A DNA stretch of 64,000 nucleotides. Source: Owenweeksia hongkongensis DSM 17368. Its GTDB lineage: Bacteria; Bacteroidota; Bacteroidia; Flavobacteriales; Schleiferiaceae. The notes beneath the pieces were generated by a model. That model made no database searches. It saw only the letters and a list, made by a program, of their open reading frames with translations, and was not told where the DNA came from. The stretch covers positions 124,001 through 188,000 of the forward strand of contig CAMBEZ010000001.1 in assembly GCA_945865885.1 (NCBI GenBank), in the 5' to 3' direction. Below are positions 1-8,767 of the stretch, in pieces. Every line of letters begins with the position of its first letter. Position 1 is the first letter of the stretch. Made by a program: the position numbers and the translations under genes.

Positions 1-51
1 AGCGAATTGCGAAAAAGTGGCAAAGAAAAAGCAACGGAGAATCGGAAGTAA
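1..51 (+). CDS. possible C-terminal tail of an upstream gene (partial)
   Basis: Frame 1 is open from the window edge to a TAA at 49-51 and would encode a lysine-rich 16-residue tail ending in ENRK. This is compatible with the end of a gene that starts outside the window, but so short an open stretch is weak evidence. Nothing about its function can be said. Confidence 0.35.
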   Translation, partial: SELRKSGKEKATENRK

Positions 52-64
52 TTTAATTCTTTCG

Positions 65-72
65 TAATATTG
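65..72 (+). promoter_or_regulatory. possible -7 promoter element of the first T9SS gene
   Basis: TAATATTG differs at one position from the Bacteroidota -7 consensus TAnnTTTG and lies 31 bases before the ATG at 104. No clear -33 TTTG partner is visible, so this is tentative. Confidence 0.3.
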
Positions 73-103
73 AACCTTGCGTTTAAGCTTTAAAGCCCAT
101 ATT

Positions 104-2119
104 ATGAAAAAAACCTACTTCTTTGCCTTCATGGCAATTGGATTTGCGGCCCTGGCCCAGTCCCCGAAGGCCCGCGTTGAAGCTCAGCGCACGGCCGACA
201 ACAACGAGCAGCTTCCCGCGCGCTCTTCCGTAACGGCCCGCTACACGGGTACGGAAACGGTCGTTTATTCTGAAACCTTTGCAAGCGGAATTCCAGCCTC
301 TTGGGACAACACCGGTGGTTTGGCCAACGGCGTTGCCGATGCTGATTCCAAGTGGGAGTACCGCGGTACCACCACCACCCCGGGCGTTGTTACCGGATCC
401 CGCGGAGGATACGCAGGCACGGCCGCTACCGGCCAGCTGGCCATCCAGAGCCCCACGGCAGCCAACGGTTTTGTGTTGTTTGACTCCGACTTTTTGGACA
501 ACGCAGGCATTGCAGGCAACTTCGGAAACGGAATTGCAGCTGCTGCCCACGTAGCCAACTTGACTTCAGGCGTCATCAACTTGACCGGCTACACCGAGGT
601 GGATTTGGTGTTTAACCAATACTACCGTCGTTTCGCGGGCCCAACCGGCCAAGGCGTTCCGGCTACGTACATCGACTTTTCCATCAACGGCGGCACCACG
701 TGGCCCTACACCGTGATGTTGAATTCTGGTATTGCGGTTAACTCCGCCACTACCCGTACCGACGTTGCAGCTGTACCCATTCCCGCCGCAGTTGCCGGTC
801 AAGCCAACATGAAGTTCCGTTTCCGTTTCGACGGCGACTACTACTTCTGGCAGATCGACGACGTGAAAATCATCGAGACGCCCAAGCACCGCTTGGAGTA
901 CATCGTGAACGCCAACGGCGCTCCTAAAGTAGACATCTTGTACGGTCCTGCTTCCGGTTCTTCCAAGCTGGGCAACATGTCCTTGAAGCAAAACCGCTCC
1001 ATCACGTTCGACGGCAACGTGGTCAACACCGGTTCTGCCAACCAAACCAACGTGAAGTTGCAAGTGAAAATCTTGAACAGCACGGGTGCTGTAGTGCAAA
1101 CCTTGAACGGTCCTGTGAAGGCTACCTTGGTTTCCGGCGACACGGCTGACTACAACGATTTGAACACCTTGGCCACTGCTTGGACTCCTGCTGCTGCAGG
1201 CACGTACGGGGTGACGTTCAGTGTTGTTACGGACTCTACGGTTGCTGTGTTCCCGGACACCATGGCCGTAACGGTAACCAACGACTTCAACTCTTTGGAC
1301 TACAGCCGTTTTGATAACTCCATCGGTACCCCGAACATCGGTTTGGACGGTTCTGCCTTTGCAGCACGCCACGATTTTGTGAACGCAGAGCGTTTGTTCG
1401 GCGTCAACGTAGGCATCTCCACCTTGACCACCGGCGGTGGTATTGTTGAAATGTCTGTTTTTGACTCTTCTGCCTTCGACGGTTACACGACCGGTTTTGA
1501 TCAGAACGCCATCTTGGCCTACGTACAGCACACCATCACGGCTGCCGACACGGCTGCGGGCACGATCTACTTTGACTTGACCGACCCCACCACCGGCTTC
1601 CCCATGTTGTTGCCTCAAGGTTCGTACTTCTTTGTATTCACGATGTACTCCAACAACGGGGCTGAGGTAGTGCGCATGCGCAACGACCAAAGCTTTGAAA
1701 ATGCTTCCGGTTCGGCCATGATGTACCTGACCACTGTGGGCGCTACGGCCTACAACCGTTGGTACACGGGCTACAGCAGCGGTCGCTCGTTCGAAAACCC
1801 TTGGATCCGCTCCAAGACGTGTGAATCAGCGAATCCTGTTGCGTGCATGGGCATTGGTTTGACCGAGGAGGCTATGGCTTCCATCACGGTTGCTCCAGTA
1901 CCTGCGAATGAGTTCATGAACGTTGCCTTCGGCGACGCAGACGGTCAGTTTGAATTGACCTTGATCGACATTACCGGTAAAGTTGTTAAGGCCCGCAACG
2001 TAGTTGCTGAAGCCGGTACTTCCGTGCCTGTATACGTTGGTGACTTGGCTGCCGGTATGTACACCCTGAACGTACAGAACGGTGCACAAGTGAAGACTTT
2101 GAAAGTAGCCATCCAATAA
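104..2119 (+). CDS. secreted protein with T9SS type A sorting domain
   Basis: This is a 671-residue secreted protein. The ATG at 104 is preferred over the upstream TTG at 77 because it begins a clean signal peptide (MKKTYFFAFMAIGFAALAQ). After an N-terminal region rich in Gly/Ala/Thr comes a jelly-roll/MAM-like stretch (about residues 50-260, containing FDGDYYFWQIDDV). The last 75 residues form a typical type IX secretion sorting domain: a beta-sandwich with TLIDITGKVV, DLAAGMYTLNV and a basic KTLKVAIQ end. By family knowledge it is exported by the T9SS and anchored or released at the cell surface. Codon use is strongly biased (TTG for Leu, AAC, GGT), as expected of a highly expressed gene. 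It is followed by a strong terminator. The substrate or role is unknown. Confidence 0.85.
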   Translation: MKKTYFFAFMAIGFAALAQSPKARVEAQRTADNNEQLPARSSVTARYTGTETVVYSETFASGIPASWDNTGGLANGVADADSKWEYRGTTTTPGVVTGSRGGYAGTAATGQLAIQSPTAANGFVLFDSDFLDNAGIAGNFGNGIAAAAHVANLTSGVINLTGYTEVDLVFNQYYRRFAGPTGQGVPATYIDFSINGGTTWPYTVMLNSGIAVNSATTRTDVAAVPIPAAVAGQANMKFRFRFDGDYYFWQIDDVKIIETPKHRLEYIVNANGAPKVDILYGPASGSSKLGNMSLKQNRSITFDGNVVNTGSANQTNVKLQVKILNSTGAVVQTLNGPVKATLVSGDTADYNDLNTLATAWTPAAAGTYGVTFSVVTDSTVAVFPDTMAVTVTNDFNSLDYSRFDNSIGTPNIGLDGSAFAARHDFVNAERLFGVNVGISTLTTGGGIVEMSVFDSSAFDGYTTGFDQNAILAYVQHTITAADTAAGTIYFDLTDPTTGFPMLLPQGSYFFVFTMYSNNGAEVVRMRNDQSFENASGSAMMYLTTVGATAYNRWYTGYSSGRSFENPWIRSKTCESANPVACMGIGLTEEAMASITVAPVPANEFMNVAFGDADGQFELTLIDITGKVVKARNVVAEAGTSVPVYVGDLAAGMYTLNVQNGAQVKTLKVAIQ

Positions 2120-2141
2120 GGAATTACTTTCCAAATGGAAG

Positions 2142-2173
2142 GAGCCGCCTCGCAAGAGGCGGCTCTTTTTTTT
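2142..2173 (+). terminator. intrinsic terminator after the T9SS gene
   Basis: A perfect 9-bp stem, GAGCCGCCT/AGGCGGCTC with a 6-nt loop (2142-2165), is followed by eight T residues. It ends the plus-strand transcript 22 bases after the stop codon. Confidence 0.92.
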
Positions 2174-2194
2174 GACCCTCCGCCAACGGCAGTG

Positions 2195-2830
2195 CTACTT
2201 ACCGGCGTACTTGGGATTGACGGTACACGTGATGAAGTCGCGCTCCGCGCTCCAGCCGCGGGCTGGGGAGTATTCCCGTCCGTAGAAGATGATTTGCAGG
2301 TGGAGCTTGTTCCAGCGGTCTTCTGGAAAAAGACGCTTGGCGTCGCGCTCGGTTTGTTCCACGCTCTTGCCGTTGGTCATTTTCCATCGGGTTAATAGGC
2401 GGTGGATGTGGGTGTCCACGGGAAAGGCGGGAACCCCAAAGGCCTGGCTCATCACCACCGAAGCGGTTTTGTGGCCCACGGCGGGCATGGCCTCCAAAGC
2501 TTCAAAGGAGGCGGGCACCTCGCCGCCGTGGAGGTGAACAATCATTTCCGATAAACCCTTTAGGCCCTTGGACTTCATGGGCGTCAGGCCCACCGATCGA
2601 ATCAAATCCGCGATTTCTTCCACCGACAGTTGCGCCATTTGCGCGGGGGTGGAGGCACGGGCAAAGAGTGCGGGTGTTACGGTGTTGACCCGGGCGTCCG
2701 TGCATTGTGCGGAGAGCACTACCGCCACCAACAGGGTGAAGGCGTCGGTGTGGTCCAACGGAATGGGCGTTTCCGGGTACAGGCGCTCCAGTTCGTCTTG
2801 GATGTACCGGACGGCGTCGGATTTTTTCAT
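2195..2830 (-). CDS. nth: endonuclease III (DNA glycosylase/AP lyase), cluster-less form
   Basis: This 211-residue protein belongs to the HhH-GPD superfamily and removes oxidised pyrimidines in base excision repair. The helix-hairpin-helix reads LEAMPAVGHKTA, with catalytic Lys121 and Asp139 (in FPVDTHIHR) matching Lys120 and Asp138 of E. coli Nth. The C-terminus (YGREYSPARGWSAERDFITC) lacks the C-x6-C-x2-C-x5-C motif that holds the [4Fe-4S] cluster; only one cysteine remains there. The ATG at 2830 was chosen because a -7 box (TACCTTTG) ends 4 bases upstream, which rules out the longer reading from 2860. The gene is divergent from the peroxiredoxin gene. Confidence 0.93.
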   Translation of the reverse strand: MKKSDAVRYIQDELERLYPETPIPLDHTDAFTLLVAVVLSAQCTDARVNTVTPALFARASTPAQMAQLSVEEIADLIRSVGLTPMKSKGLKGLSEMIVHLHGGEVPASFEALEAMPAVGHKTASVVMSQAFGVPAFPVDTHIHRLLTRWKMTNGKSVEQTERDAKRLFPEDRWNKLHLQIIFYGREYSPARGWSAERDFITCTVNPKYAGK

Positions 2831-2834
2831 AGGA

Positions 2835-2842
2835 CAAAGGTA
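2835..2842 (-). promoter_or_regulatory. -7 promoter box of nth (leaderless type)
   Basis: On the minus strand TACCTTTG fits TAnnTTTG and is followed by TCCT and then the ATG. The transcript should begin at or within about two bases of the start codon. Confidence 0.75.
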
Positions 2843-2917
2843 GATGCGAACCGCAAGCACTGTTTCTTTGTTCCTTTGCTGGGTACGAACTACCGGACCC
2901 CTCCAATTTTATCCGCC

Positions 2918-3382
2918 ATGACCCATTTGAAACCGGGCGACGCTGCCCCAGCCTTCCAATCCATCGACCAAAACGAGGCCCACGTTGCCCTTTCCGACTT
3001 CGCCGGCAAGAAACTCGTTTTGTACTTTTACCCCAAGGACGACACCCCCGGCTGCACCGCCGAAGCCTGCAGTTTCCGCGATTCCTACCAAGAGCTGTTG
3101 GACGCCGGTTTTGCCATCTTGGGGGTTTCTGTGGATTCGCCCAAGGCCCACCAGAAATTCATCGCCAAGTACAGCCTGCCTTTCCCGCTTTTGTCCGACG
3201 GCGACAAATCCGTGGTGCAGTCCTACGGGGTGTGGGGTCGCAAGAAATTCATGGGCCGCGAATACGATGGAATTAACAGAGTTACCTTCGTAATTGACGG
3301 TTCTGGACTTGTGGAGCGCGTCATCACGGACGTGGACACCAAGGCCGCTGCGCAACAAATTTTGGCCGACAGCCGTAGTTAA
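2918..3382 (+). CDS. bcp: thioredoxin-dependent peroxiredoxin (Bcp/PrxQ)
   Basis: This 154-residue atypical 2-Cys peroxiredoxin reduces hydrogen and organic peroxides using thioredoxin, in the cytoplasm. The active-site segment FYPKDDTPGCTAEAC contains the peroxidatic Cys46 and a resolving Cys51 five residues later, which is the PrxQ arrangement. The ATG at 2918 gives the usual PrxQ N-terminus (LKPGDAAPAF) and length; the reading frame is open far upstream but overlaps nth, so the longer form is rejected. It lies 100 bases before recA, with a hairpin terminator between them. Identification is firm. Confidence 0.95.
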   Translation: MTHLKPGDAAPAFQSIDQNEAHVALSDFAGKKLVLYFYPKDDTPGCTAEACSFRDSYQELLDAGFAILGVSVDSPKAHQKFIAKYSLPFPLLSDGDKSVVQSYGVWGRKKFMGREYDGINRVTFVIDGSGLVERVITDVDTKAAAQQILADSRS

Positions 3383-3416
3383 GTGTTTACCTTTGGGTAG
3401 GGCCAAAACCTTGCCT

Positions 3417-3424
3417 TATTTTTG
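3417..3424 (+). promoter_or_regulatory. -7 promoter box of recA
   Basis: TATTTTTG fits TAnnTTTG. A TTTG at 3392-3395 lies 21 bases upstream, the right distance for a -33 element. The expected start of transcription (about 3428-3431) falls inside the first arm of the following hairpin. Confidence 0.65.
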
Positions 3425-3425
3425 T

Positions 3426-3460
3426 TCACGTCGGGGGCGAATTCCCGACGTGACTTTTTT
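3426..3460 (+). terminator. hairpin plus T-run between bcp and recA
   Basis: Perfect 10-bp arms, TCACGTCGGG (3426-3435) and CCCGACGTGA (3444-3453), are followed by C and six T. It looks like the intrinsic terminator of bcp. The recA promoter overlaps it, so the recA transcript would lack most of the left arm. An operator role for the palindrome cannot be excluded. Confidence 0.65.
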
Positions 3461-3482
3461 ATATCCTTAAAACTGCAGTGCC

Positions 3483-4478
3483 ATGAGCAATGAAAAAGAA
3501 GCCAAACTGAAAGCCCTCAAGCTGACCATGGAAAAATTGGACAAGACCTACGGGAAAGGCGCCGTCATGCGCATGGGCGATGCTGCCGTTGTAGAGGTTG
3601 AAGTCATTCCATCCGGTTCCTTGGGCGTTGATATTGCCTTGGGAATAGGCGGCTATCCGCGCGGTCGCGTGATTGAGGTTTACGGGCCGGAATCCTCCGG
3701 TAAAACCACACTGACCCTGCACGCCATTGCGGAGGCGCAGAAGCTGGGCGGAATTGCAGCCTTCATTGACGCCGAGCACGCTTTTGACCGCGCTTACGCG
3801 GAGAAGTTGGGCGTCAACACGGAAGAACTGATCATTTCGCAGCCGGACAACGGCGAGCAAGCTTTGGAAATTGCCGACAATTTGATTCGTTCCGGCGCCA
3901 TTGATTTGGTGGTTATTGACTCGGTGGCTGCCTTGACTCCCAAAGCAGAAATTGAAGGAGAGATGGGCGAGTCCAAGGTGGGTTTGCACGCCCGCTTGAT
4001 GTCCCAAGCACTCCGTAAATTAACCGGAACCATTTCCAAAACGAATTGCACCTGCTTCTTCATCAACCAGCTGCGCGAGAAGATTGGTGTTATGTTCGGC
4101 AATCCAGAAACCACCACGGGCGGTAACGCCTTGAAGTTTTACGCCTCCGTGCGCATCGACATCCGTCGCTCTACCCAGATCAAGGATGGAGAAGAGGTAG
4201 TGGGCAACCGGATCCGCGTGAAGGTGGTGAAAAACAAGGTAGCGCCTCCCTTCCGTTCGGCAGAATTCGACATTTACTACGGCGAAGGCATTTCCAAGGC
4301 CGGCGAATTGATCGATTTGGGCGTACAGCACGGCATTATTGCAAAAAGCGGCAGCTGGTTCAGCTACGGGGACACCAAGTTGGGGCAAGGCCGGGATGCG
4401 GTTCGTCAGTTGCTGAAAGACAACCAAGAGCTGGCCGACGAATTGGAAGTTAAAATTGCGGCAGTTCTGCGTGGTTAA
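3483..4478 (+). CDS. recA: recombinase RecA
   Basis: RecA (331 residues) forms ATP-dependent filaments on single-stranded DNA for homologous recombination and repair. The Walker A motif GPESSGKT is at residues 68-75, and the family block [14 protein letters not shown] is intact. The length is slightly below that of E. coli RecA because the acidic C-terminal tail is short. The stop codon overlaps the proposed GTG start of the next gene, so the lipoprotein downstream may be translationally coupled. recX is not adjacent but lies at 35.9 kb. Confidence 0.98.
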   Translation: MSNEKEAKLKALKLTMEKLDKTYGKGAVMRMGDAAVVEVEVIPSGSLGVDIALGIGGYPRGRVIEVYGPESSGKTTLTLHAIAEAQKLGGIAAFIDAEHAFDRAYAEKLGVNTEELIISQPDNGEQALEIADNLIRSGAIDLVVIDSVAALTPKAEIEGEMGESKVGLHARLMSQALRKLTGTISKTNCTCFFINQLREKIGVMFGNPETTTGGNALKFYASVRIDIRRSTQIKDGEEVVGNRIRVKVVKNKVAPPFRSAEFDIYYGEGISKAGELIDLGVQHGIIAKSGSWFSYGDTKLGQGRDAVRQLLKDNQELADELEVKIAAVLRG

Positions 4479-5481
4479 GTCGATTGCCTACCTCGGGCTC
4501 GCGGCCGCCCTCTGGGCGGCCTGCTCGCCCTCGGCTCCGGAGGAGCAAACCCAAAAAACCGAAACCCCCTTGGATTCGGTATCGGCGTATTTGGAATCCA
4601 ATCCCAACGACTTGGACGCCTTGGCGTTTCGGTCTGGATTGTATTTGGAGCAAAAGAACCTTCCGTACGCCAAGGCGGACATGGAGGCGGCACTCGCCCT
4701 AGATTCCAACCACGTGCCCAGCCTCTTGCGCAAAGGGGAGGTCTACTTCATTGGCAACCAAACCCGCACCTCCAAAGAGGCCTGGGAGCGTTGCATTCAA
4801 TTGGATCCGGACAACATTCCCTGCCGGCTCAAAATGGCGGAATTGTACTCCATTGTTCAAGACTACGACAAATGTTTAACGTTTGTGGATGCGGTTTTGA
4901 AGCGCGACGAGAACAACGCCATGGCCTACTACATCAAGGGTTTGGCGTTGCGCGACACGAAGAGCGACACCGCCTTGGCGCTGAAGTACATCCAAAAATC
5001 CATCGATCTGAATCCCACCTTTGTGCCCGCCTTGGACATGGCCGGTGTGCTCCACATGGGGTTGAATTCCGGGTTGGCCGGGGGGTATTTTCAACGGATC
5101 ATCGATCAGGACCCCAACAACGCCAAGGCCTACTACAACTTGGGGATGTTCCACTTGGGCAGCAAGGACTACAACCCAGCGATTGCTGCGTTTACCACCT
5201 GCGGTCAGTTGAACCCCAACGATCCGGAACCCTTTTTTAACTTGGGATTCATCCATTTGGAACTGAGTATGCTCGCTGAGGCGCGCGTGTATTTTGGCCA
5301 AAGCATCAAGGCCCAAGAGATCAACTACCGTGCATATTACGGGCGTGCTTTTGCGGCGGAACGAGGCGGTGATTTGACCAATGCGGAAAAAGACTACCGC
5401 AAGGCGGTGGAGTACAACCCGGCGCACACCCCTTCGAAAGAAGGATTGATGCGTATTTTACAGGAAAAGTCGCGCATGTGA
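4471..5481 (+). CDS. TPR-repeat lipoprotein
   Basis: The protein (336 residues from the GTG at 4471) starts with a short signal sequence ending in a cysteine (LAAALWAAC) and is probably lipid-anchored in the periplasm or outer membrane. About seven tetratricopeptide repeats follow (for example [20 protein letters not shown] and [20 protein letters not shown]), forming a protein-binding superhelix. A TTG at 4456 is an alternative start; the GTG at 4471 is preferred because it gives a more compact signal peptide. The gene overlaps the recA end and its TGA overlaps the next ATG by one base, so recA, this gene and ptrB are probably co-translated. The binding partner is unknown. Confidence 0.8.
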   Translation: MVKSIAYLGLAAALWAACSPSAPEEQTQKTETPLDSVSAYLESNPNDLDALAFRSGLYLEQKNLPYAKADMEAALALDSNHVPSLLRKGEVYFIGNQTRTSKEAWERCIQLDPDNIPCRLKMAELYSIVQDYDKCLTFVDAVLKRDENNAMAYYIKGLALRDTKSDTALALKYIQKSIDLNPTFVPALDMAGVLHMGLNSGLAGGYFQRIIDQDPNNAKAYYNLGMFHLGSKDYNPAIAAFTTCGQLNPNDPEPFFNLGFIHLELSMLAEARVYFGQSIKAQEINYRAYYGRAFAAERGGDLTNAEKDYRKAVEYNPAHTPSKEGLMRILQEKSRM

Positions 5482-7553
5482 TGGGAATAGAACCCGTTGC
5501 CCCGCGTCGGGACCACCGGATGGAAATCCACGGCCACGAGCGAATAGATCCTTATTTCTGGTTGAACGACCGCGACAACCCGGAAGTCATTGCCCACCTG
5601 GAGGCCGAAAACGAGTACCGTCGTGCCGAAATGGAGCCTGTTCGTGCGCTGGAGGAAACGCTCTACCAAGAAATGGTGGGACGCATTCCCCAAGTGGACG
5701 AAAGCGTGCCGGTTTTGCGCGAAGGATTTTGGTACTACACGCGCTACGAGGAAGGAAAGGAATATCCGTTTCATTGCCGAAAGGCGGATGTTGGCGGCGA
5801 ACCGGTTGGGGAGGAAGAATTGCTCTTGGACGTCAATAAGTTGGCCGAAGGGCATGCGTATTGCCAGGTGAGCGGTTTGTTTCTCGCACCGGACCACCGG
5901 GAGATGATCTACGGCGTGGATTTCGTGAGCCGACGTCGCTACGATTTGTACCGTGCGGTGCTGGGAAGCGATGCTCCTCCCGTTTTGGTGGCCACCGGCA
6001 CGGCCGGGTCGGCTGCGTGGTCTTCGTGCGGCACGTACGTGTTCTTTCCCACCAAAGACGAGCAAACGTTGCGGGTGGATCGCATTGTGCGGTTGGAGTT
6101 GCGCGCCCCCGGTGCCGAACCCGTAGAACTGTTTCACGAGCAGGACGAAGCGTTCTCCTGCACGGTGTACCGAACCAAGAGCAAGAAGTTCCTGGTCATT
6201 GCCACCGGCAGCAGCACGTCCGACGAAATGCACGTGTTGCGCGCGGACCAACCCACCGGTGCCTGGCGGTGTTTTCAGCCGCGTACCCCTCAGTTGGAGT
6301 ACGGTGCCGCCCATTTTCAAGACCGCTGGTACCTCCGAACCAATGCCGACGGCGCGGAGAATTTCAAACTCATGCAGTGCCCGGAGGACCAAACCGATCG
6401 AAGTCATTGGAGCGAGGTGTTGCCGCATCGTCCGGACGTTTTGCTCGAAGGCATGGAGTTGTTTTCGCATTTCTTGGTTTTGGAGGAGCGCGTCAACGGC
6501 CTGACCCGTGTGGTGGTGAAACCTTGGGACACTGCCCAACCCGAGCACGAAGTTGCTTTTGAAGACGCGGCATACACCGCTTACTTGGGGGCCAATCCGG
6601 ACTACGACACGGAATGGCTTCGGATGGGCTACACCTCGTTGGTGCAGCCCAGTCAGGTGTTTGACTACCGCATGACCACCCGCGAGCGACGCCTGCGCAA
6701 GGTGCAGCAGGTGGTGGGCGGATACGACGCTGAAAAGTTCCGCACGGACCGCATCTGGGCCACGGCCGCAGACGGTACCCGCATTCCCATTTCTTTGGTG
6801 GTGCCCGCAAACGCAGCGGGTCCCATTCCGTTTTTGGTCTACGGATACGGCTCCTACGGCCACTCGCTGGATCCATCGTTCTCTTCCGCGCGTTTGAGCT
6901 GGTTGGAGCGCGGCTACGGCTACGCCATTGCGCACATTCGGGGCGGCCAGGAAATGGGCCGCTTCTGGTACGACCGGGGCAAAATGGAGCACAAGCTCAA
7001 TACCTTCACGGATTTCATTGCGTGCGCGGAACATTTGGTAGGGGCCCGCTGGGCCGACGCTTCCCGGCTCTACGCCATGGGCGGCAGTGCTGGAGGTTTG
7101 TTGATGGGCACGGTGCTCAATTTGCGCCCGGATTTGTTCCCGGGAATTGTGGCCGCCGTTCCTTTTGTGGACGTGGTGACCACCATGCTGGACGCGTCCA
7201 TTCCCTTGACCACCGGGGAATACGAAGAGTGGGGCAATCCCAACGAAAAAGAGGCGTACTTCCGCATGCTGTCGTATTCGCCCTACGATCGGGTTCAAGC
7301 CGTAGACTACCCAGCGCTTTTGGTCACTACCGGTTTGCACGACAGTCAGGTGCAGTATTGGGAGCCGGCCAAATGGATCGCTAAAATTCGTGCGGTTCGG
7401 ACGAACCGGAAACCGCTCTATTTGCACTGCGATATGGAGACGGGGCACGGTGGTGCGTCGGGCCGATTCCAAGCCTACCGCGATGTAGCGATGGAGTACG
7501 CCTTTTTGCTGGGGGTGGACCAGGAGCTACTTCGCCAAGCGGATCAAGACTGA
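5481..7553 (+). CDS. ptrB: oligopeptidase B (S9A serine peptidase)
   Basis: This 690-residue prolyl-oligopeptidase-family enzyme cleaves peptides after basic residues. An N-terminal beta-propeller (about residues 60-400) precedes the alpha/beta hydrolase domain. The catalytic triad is visible as Ser536 in GGSAGG, Asp621 in GLHDSQVQYWEP and His656 in GHGG, and the block TTMLDASIPLTTGEYEEWGN is nearly identical to E. coli protease II. There is no signal peptide, so it should be cytoplasmic. The ATG overlaps the previous TGA (TGATG). Its 3' end overlaps the convergent waaA by 10 bases. Confidence 0.95.
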   Translation: MGIEPVAPRRDHRMEIHGHERIDPYFWLNDRDNPEVIAHLEAENEYRRAEMEPVRALEETLYQEMVGRIPQVDESVPVLREGFWYYTRYEEGKEYPFHCRKADVGGEPVGEEELLLDVNKLAEGHAYCQVSGLFLAPDHREMIYGVDFVSRRRYDLYRAVLGSDAPPVLVATGTAGSAAWSSCGTYVFFPTKDEQTLRVDRIVRLELRAPGAEPVELFHEQDEAFSCTVYRTKSKKFLVIATGSSTSDEMHVLRADQPTGAWRCFQPRTPQLEYGAAHFQDRWYLRTNADGAENFKLMQCPEDQTDRSHWSEVLPHRPDVLLEGMELFSHFLVLEERVNGLTRVVVKPWDTAQPEHEVAFEDAAYTAYLGANPDYDTEWLRMGYTSLVQPSQVFDYRMTTRERRLRKVQQVVGGYDAEKFRTDRIWATAADGTRIPISLVVPANAAGPIPFLVYGYGSYGHSLDPSFSSARLSWLERGYGYAIAHIRGGQEMGRFWYDRGKMEHKLNTFTDFIACAEHLVGARWADASRLYAMGGSAGGLLMGTVLNLRPDLFPGIVAAVPFVDVVTTMLDASIPLTTGEYEEWGNPNEKEAYFRMLSYSPYDRVQAVDYPALLVTTGLHDSQVQYWEPAKWIAKIRAVRTNRKPLYLHCDMETGHGGASGRFQAYRDVAMEYAFLLGVDQELLRQADQD

Positions 7554-8767
7554 AGAATGGCCCGAAGGGTAGCTTCCGAAGCTCCGCCTTTTTGCTGCAT
7601 CCACGCGGCGCAGCCTTGGGGAGGCCTAGCTTGCCAGTGGGCCCATTGTTCGCGCAAGTCTTCGGTTTCGCGTGCCGAATACAAGAAGCCAGCATCCACC
7701 GCTTCCCGTGCGTCCGGACGTGCTTCCAGGCCCTCGTGCGCTAGGGCCGTGGGAACACCCCAGGCAAGCGGCTCCCAGTAGTTGTGTTGTCCGTCGGAAC
7801 GTCCACCGCCCACGTAGGCGAATGAAGCCAGGGAATAGAGCGGAAAAAGCAACCCCACACGGTCCACCAAAAGTGCGCGGGCGTTTTCTGGATGCAGGGT
7901 GCGGCTGGAAACTTCGCCGTTTGCCGCTTCGAGCTGGGACCAGCGCACGTGGGGGACCGGAATTTTGGAGGCCCAAAAGCGCAGGGATGCTTCGCTGACG
8001 TCGTGGGGCACCACCAACCATTTGTACTCCGGAAAGCGGGCAATCAAGGGGAGCACCAAGGGAGCATCTTCCGGCCACACCGAGCCCAGCACCACCAATC
8101 CTTGGGCGTCGTTAAACGTGTGGAAGGCATCGGGCAGCCAGTCCATGGGCAGCGCGTCGGAAGCGCGTTCAACGACGTTGTCGAACCGGGTATCGCCCAA
8201 GGCCTGAGCCGTCAATCCCAGCCCTTGGAAGTGCGCTGCGTCCTCTGTAGTTTGGACGGTGATCCAGGAAGCCGCGTGCCACAAACTGCGCGTCCAGCGA
8301 AGCGAGGGGTTCCATCGGGCATTGACAACGCCCCACGGAATGCGACGGGTGCGGCAGGCGTGCAGGAGGGCGGGCCAGAGGTCGTACTGCACCAGCACCA
8401 AGCGCTTGGGTTGGGTGCGGTCCAGAAAGTTGCGTACGGCAGATGGGGTGTCCCACGGGAGGGAACCGACGCTTACGTTCAGGGAGGCCGGGATGCGCGC
8501 GTGGAGGCCGCTGGGGGAAAAAAAGGTAATCAGTACGCGGTTCGACGGGTGTTTCGTGCGGTAGCGACGCACCACCGGCTGCACCGTTTCCCACTCGCCG
8601 TGCGAGGCGCAGTGGATCCAGAGGTCAAATGGGCCGTTGGGGATGGGGGTGTCGGATCGAAAGCGGAGCAGGGCCTGGGCGCGCTGGTGGCCAAAAAGTG
8701 CGGCCGCGCGGACGCCGACGCGGAACAGTTGGCCCGCAAAGGGCGCCAGTATGGCGTCAATCCACAT
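7544..8767 (-). CDS. waaA: 3-deoxy-D-manno-octulosonic acid transferase (Kdo transferase)
   Basis: This 407-residue GT-B glycosyltransferase attaches Kdo to lipid A precursors on the cytoplasmic face of the inner membrane. The N-terminal motif WIHCASHGEWE (residues 50-60) corresponds to the family motif HAASxGE, with the catalytic glutamate at residue 58. A C-terminal donor-binding segment FAYVGGGRSDGQHNYWEPLA is present. The start overlaps the stop of the upstream outer-membrane gene by 11 bases, so the two form an operon. The usual glycine after the motif histidine is partly altered (Cys-Ala-Ser-His), a minor variation. Confidence 0.93.
   Translation of the reverse strand: MWIDAILAPFAGQLFRVGVRAAALFGHQRAQALLRFRSDTPIPNGPFDLWIHCASHGEWETVQPVVRRYRTKHPSNRVLITFFSPSGLHARIPASLNVSVGSLPWDTPSAVRNFLDRTQPKRLVLVQYDLWPALLHACRTRRIPWGVVNARWNPSLRWTRSLWHAASWITVQTTEDAAHFQGLGLTAQALGDTRFDNVVERASDALPMDWLPDAFHTFNDAQGLVVLGSVWPEDAPLVLPLIARFPEYKWLVVPHDVSEASLRFWASKIPVPHVRWSQLEAANGEVSSRTLHPENARALLVDRVGLLFPLYSLASFAYVGGGRSDGQHNYWEPLAWGVPTALAHEGLEARPDAREAVDAGFLYSARETEDLREQWAHWQARPPQGCAAWMQQKGGASEATLRAILQS

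Noticed and set aside
566-1690. A 374-codon antisense frame within the T9SS protein gene
   Set aside because: It mirrors a strongly codon-biased gene and its translation has no recognisable domain, signal peptide or promoter.
3426-3453. The palindrome before recA as a LexA (SOS) box
   Set aside because: It does not match known LexA sites, is followed by a T-run like a terminator, and lies where the transcript starts. Kept as terminator with a note.
5394-7472. A 692-codon open frame antisense to oligopeptidase B
   Set aside because: The sense strand encodes a complete protease with all catalytic residues. The antisense frame is a by-product of high GC and biased codon use, and its translation is rich in His/Arg/Val without any domain.
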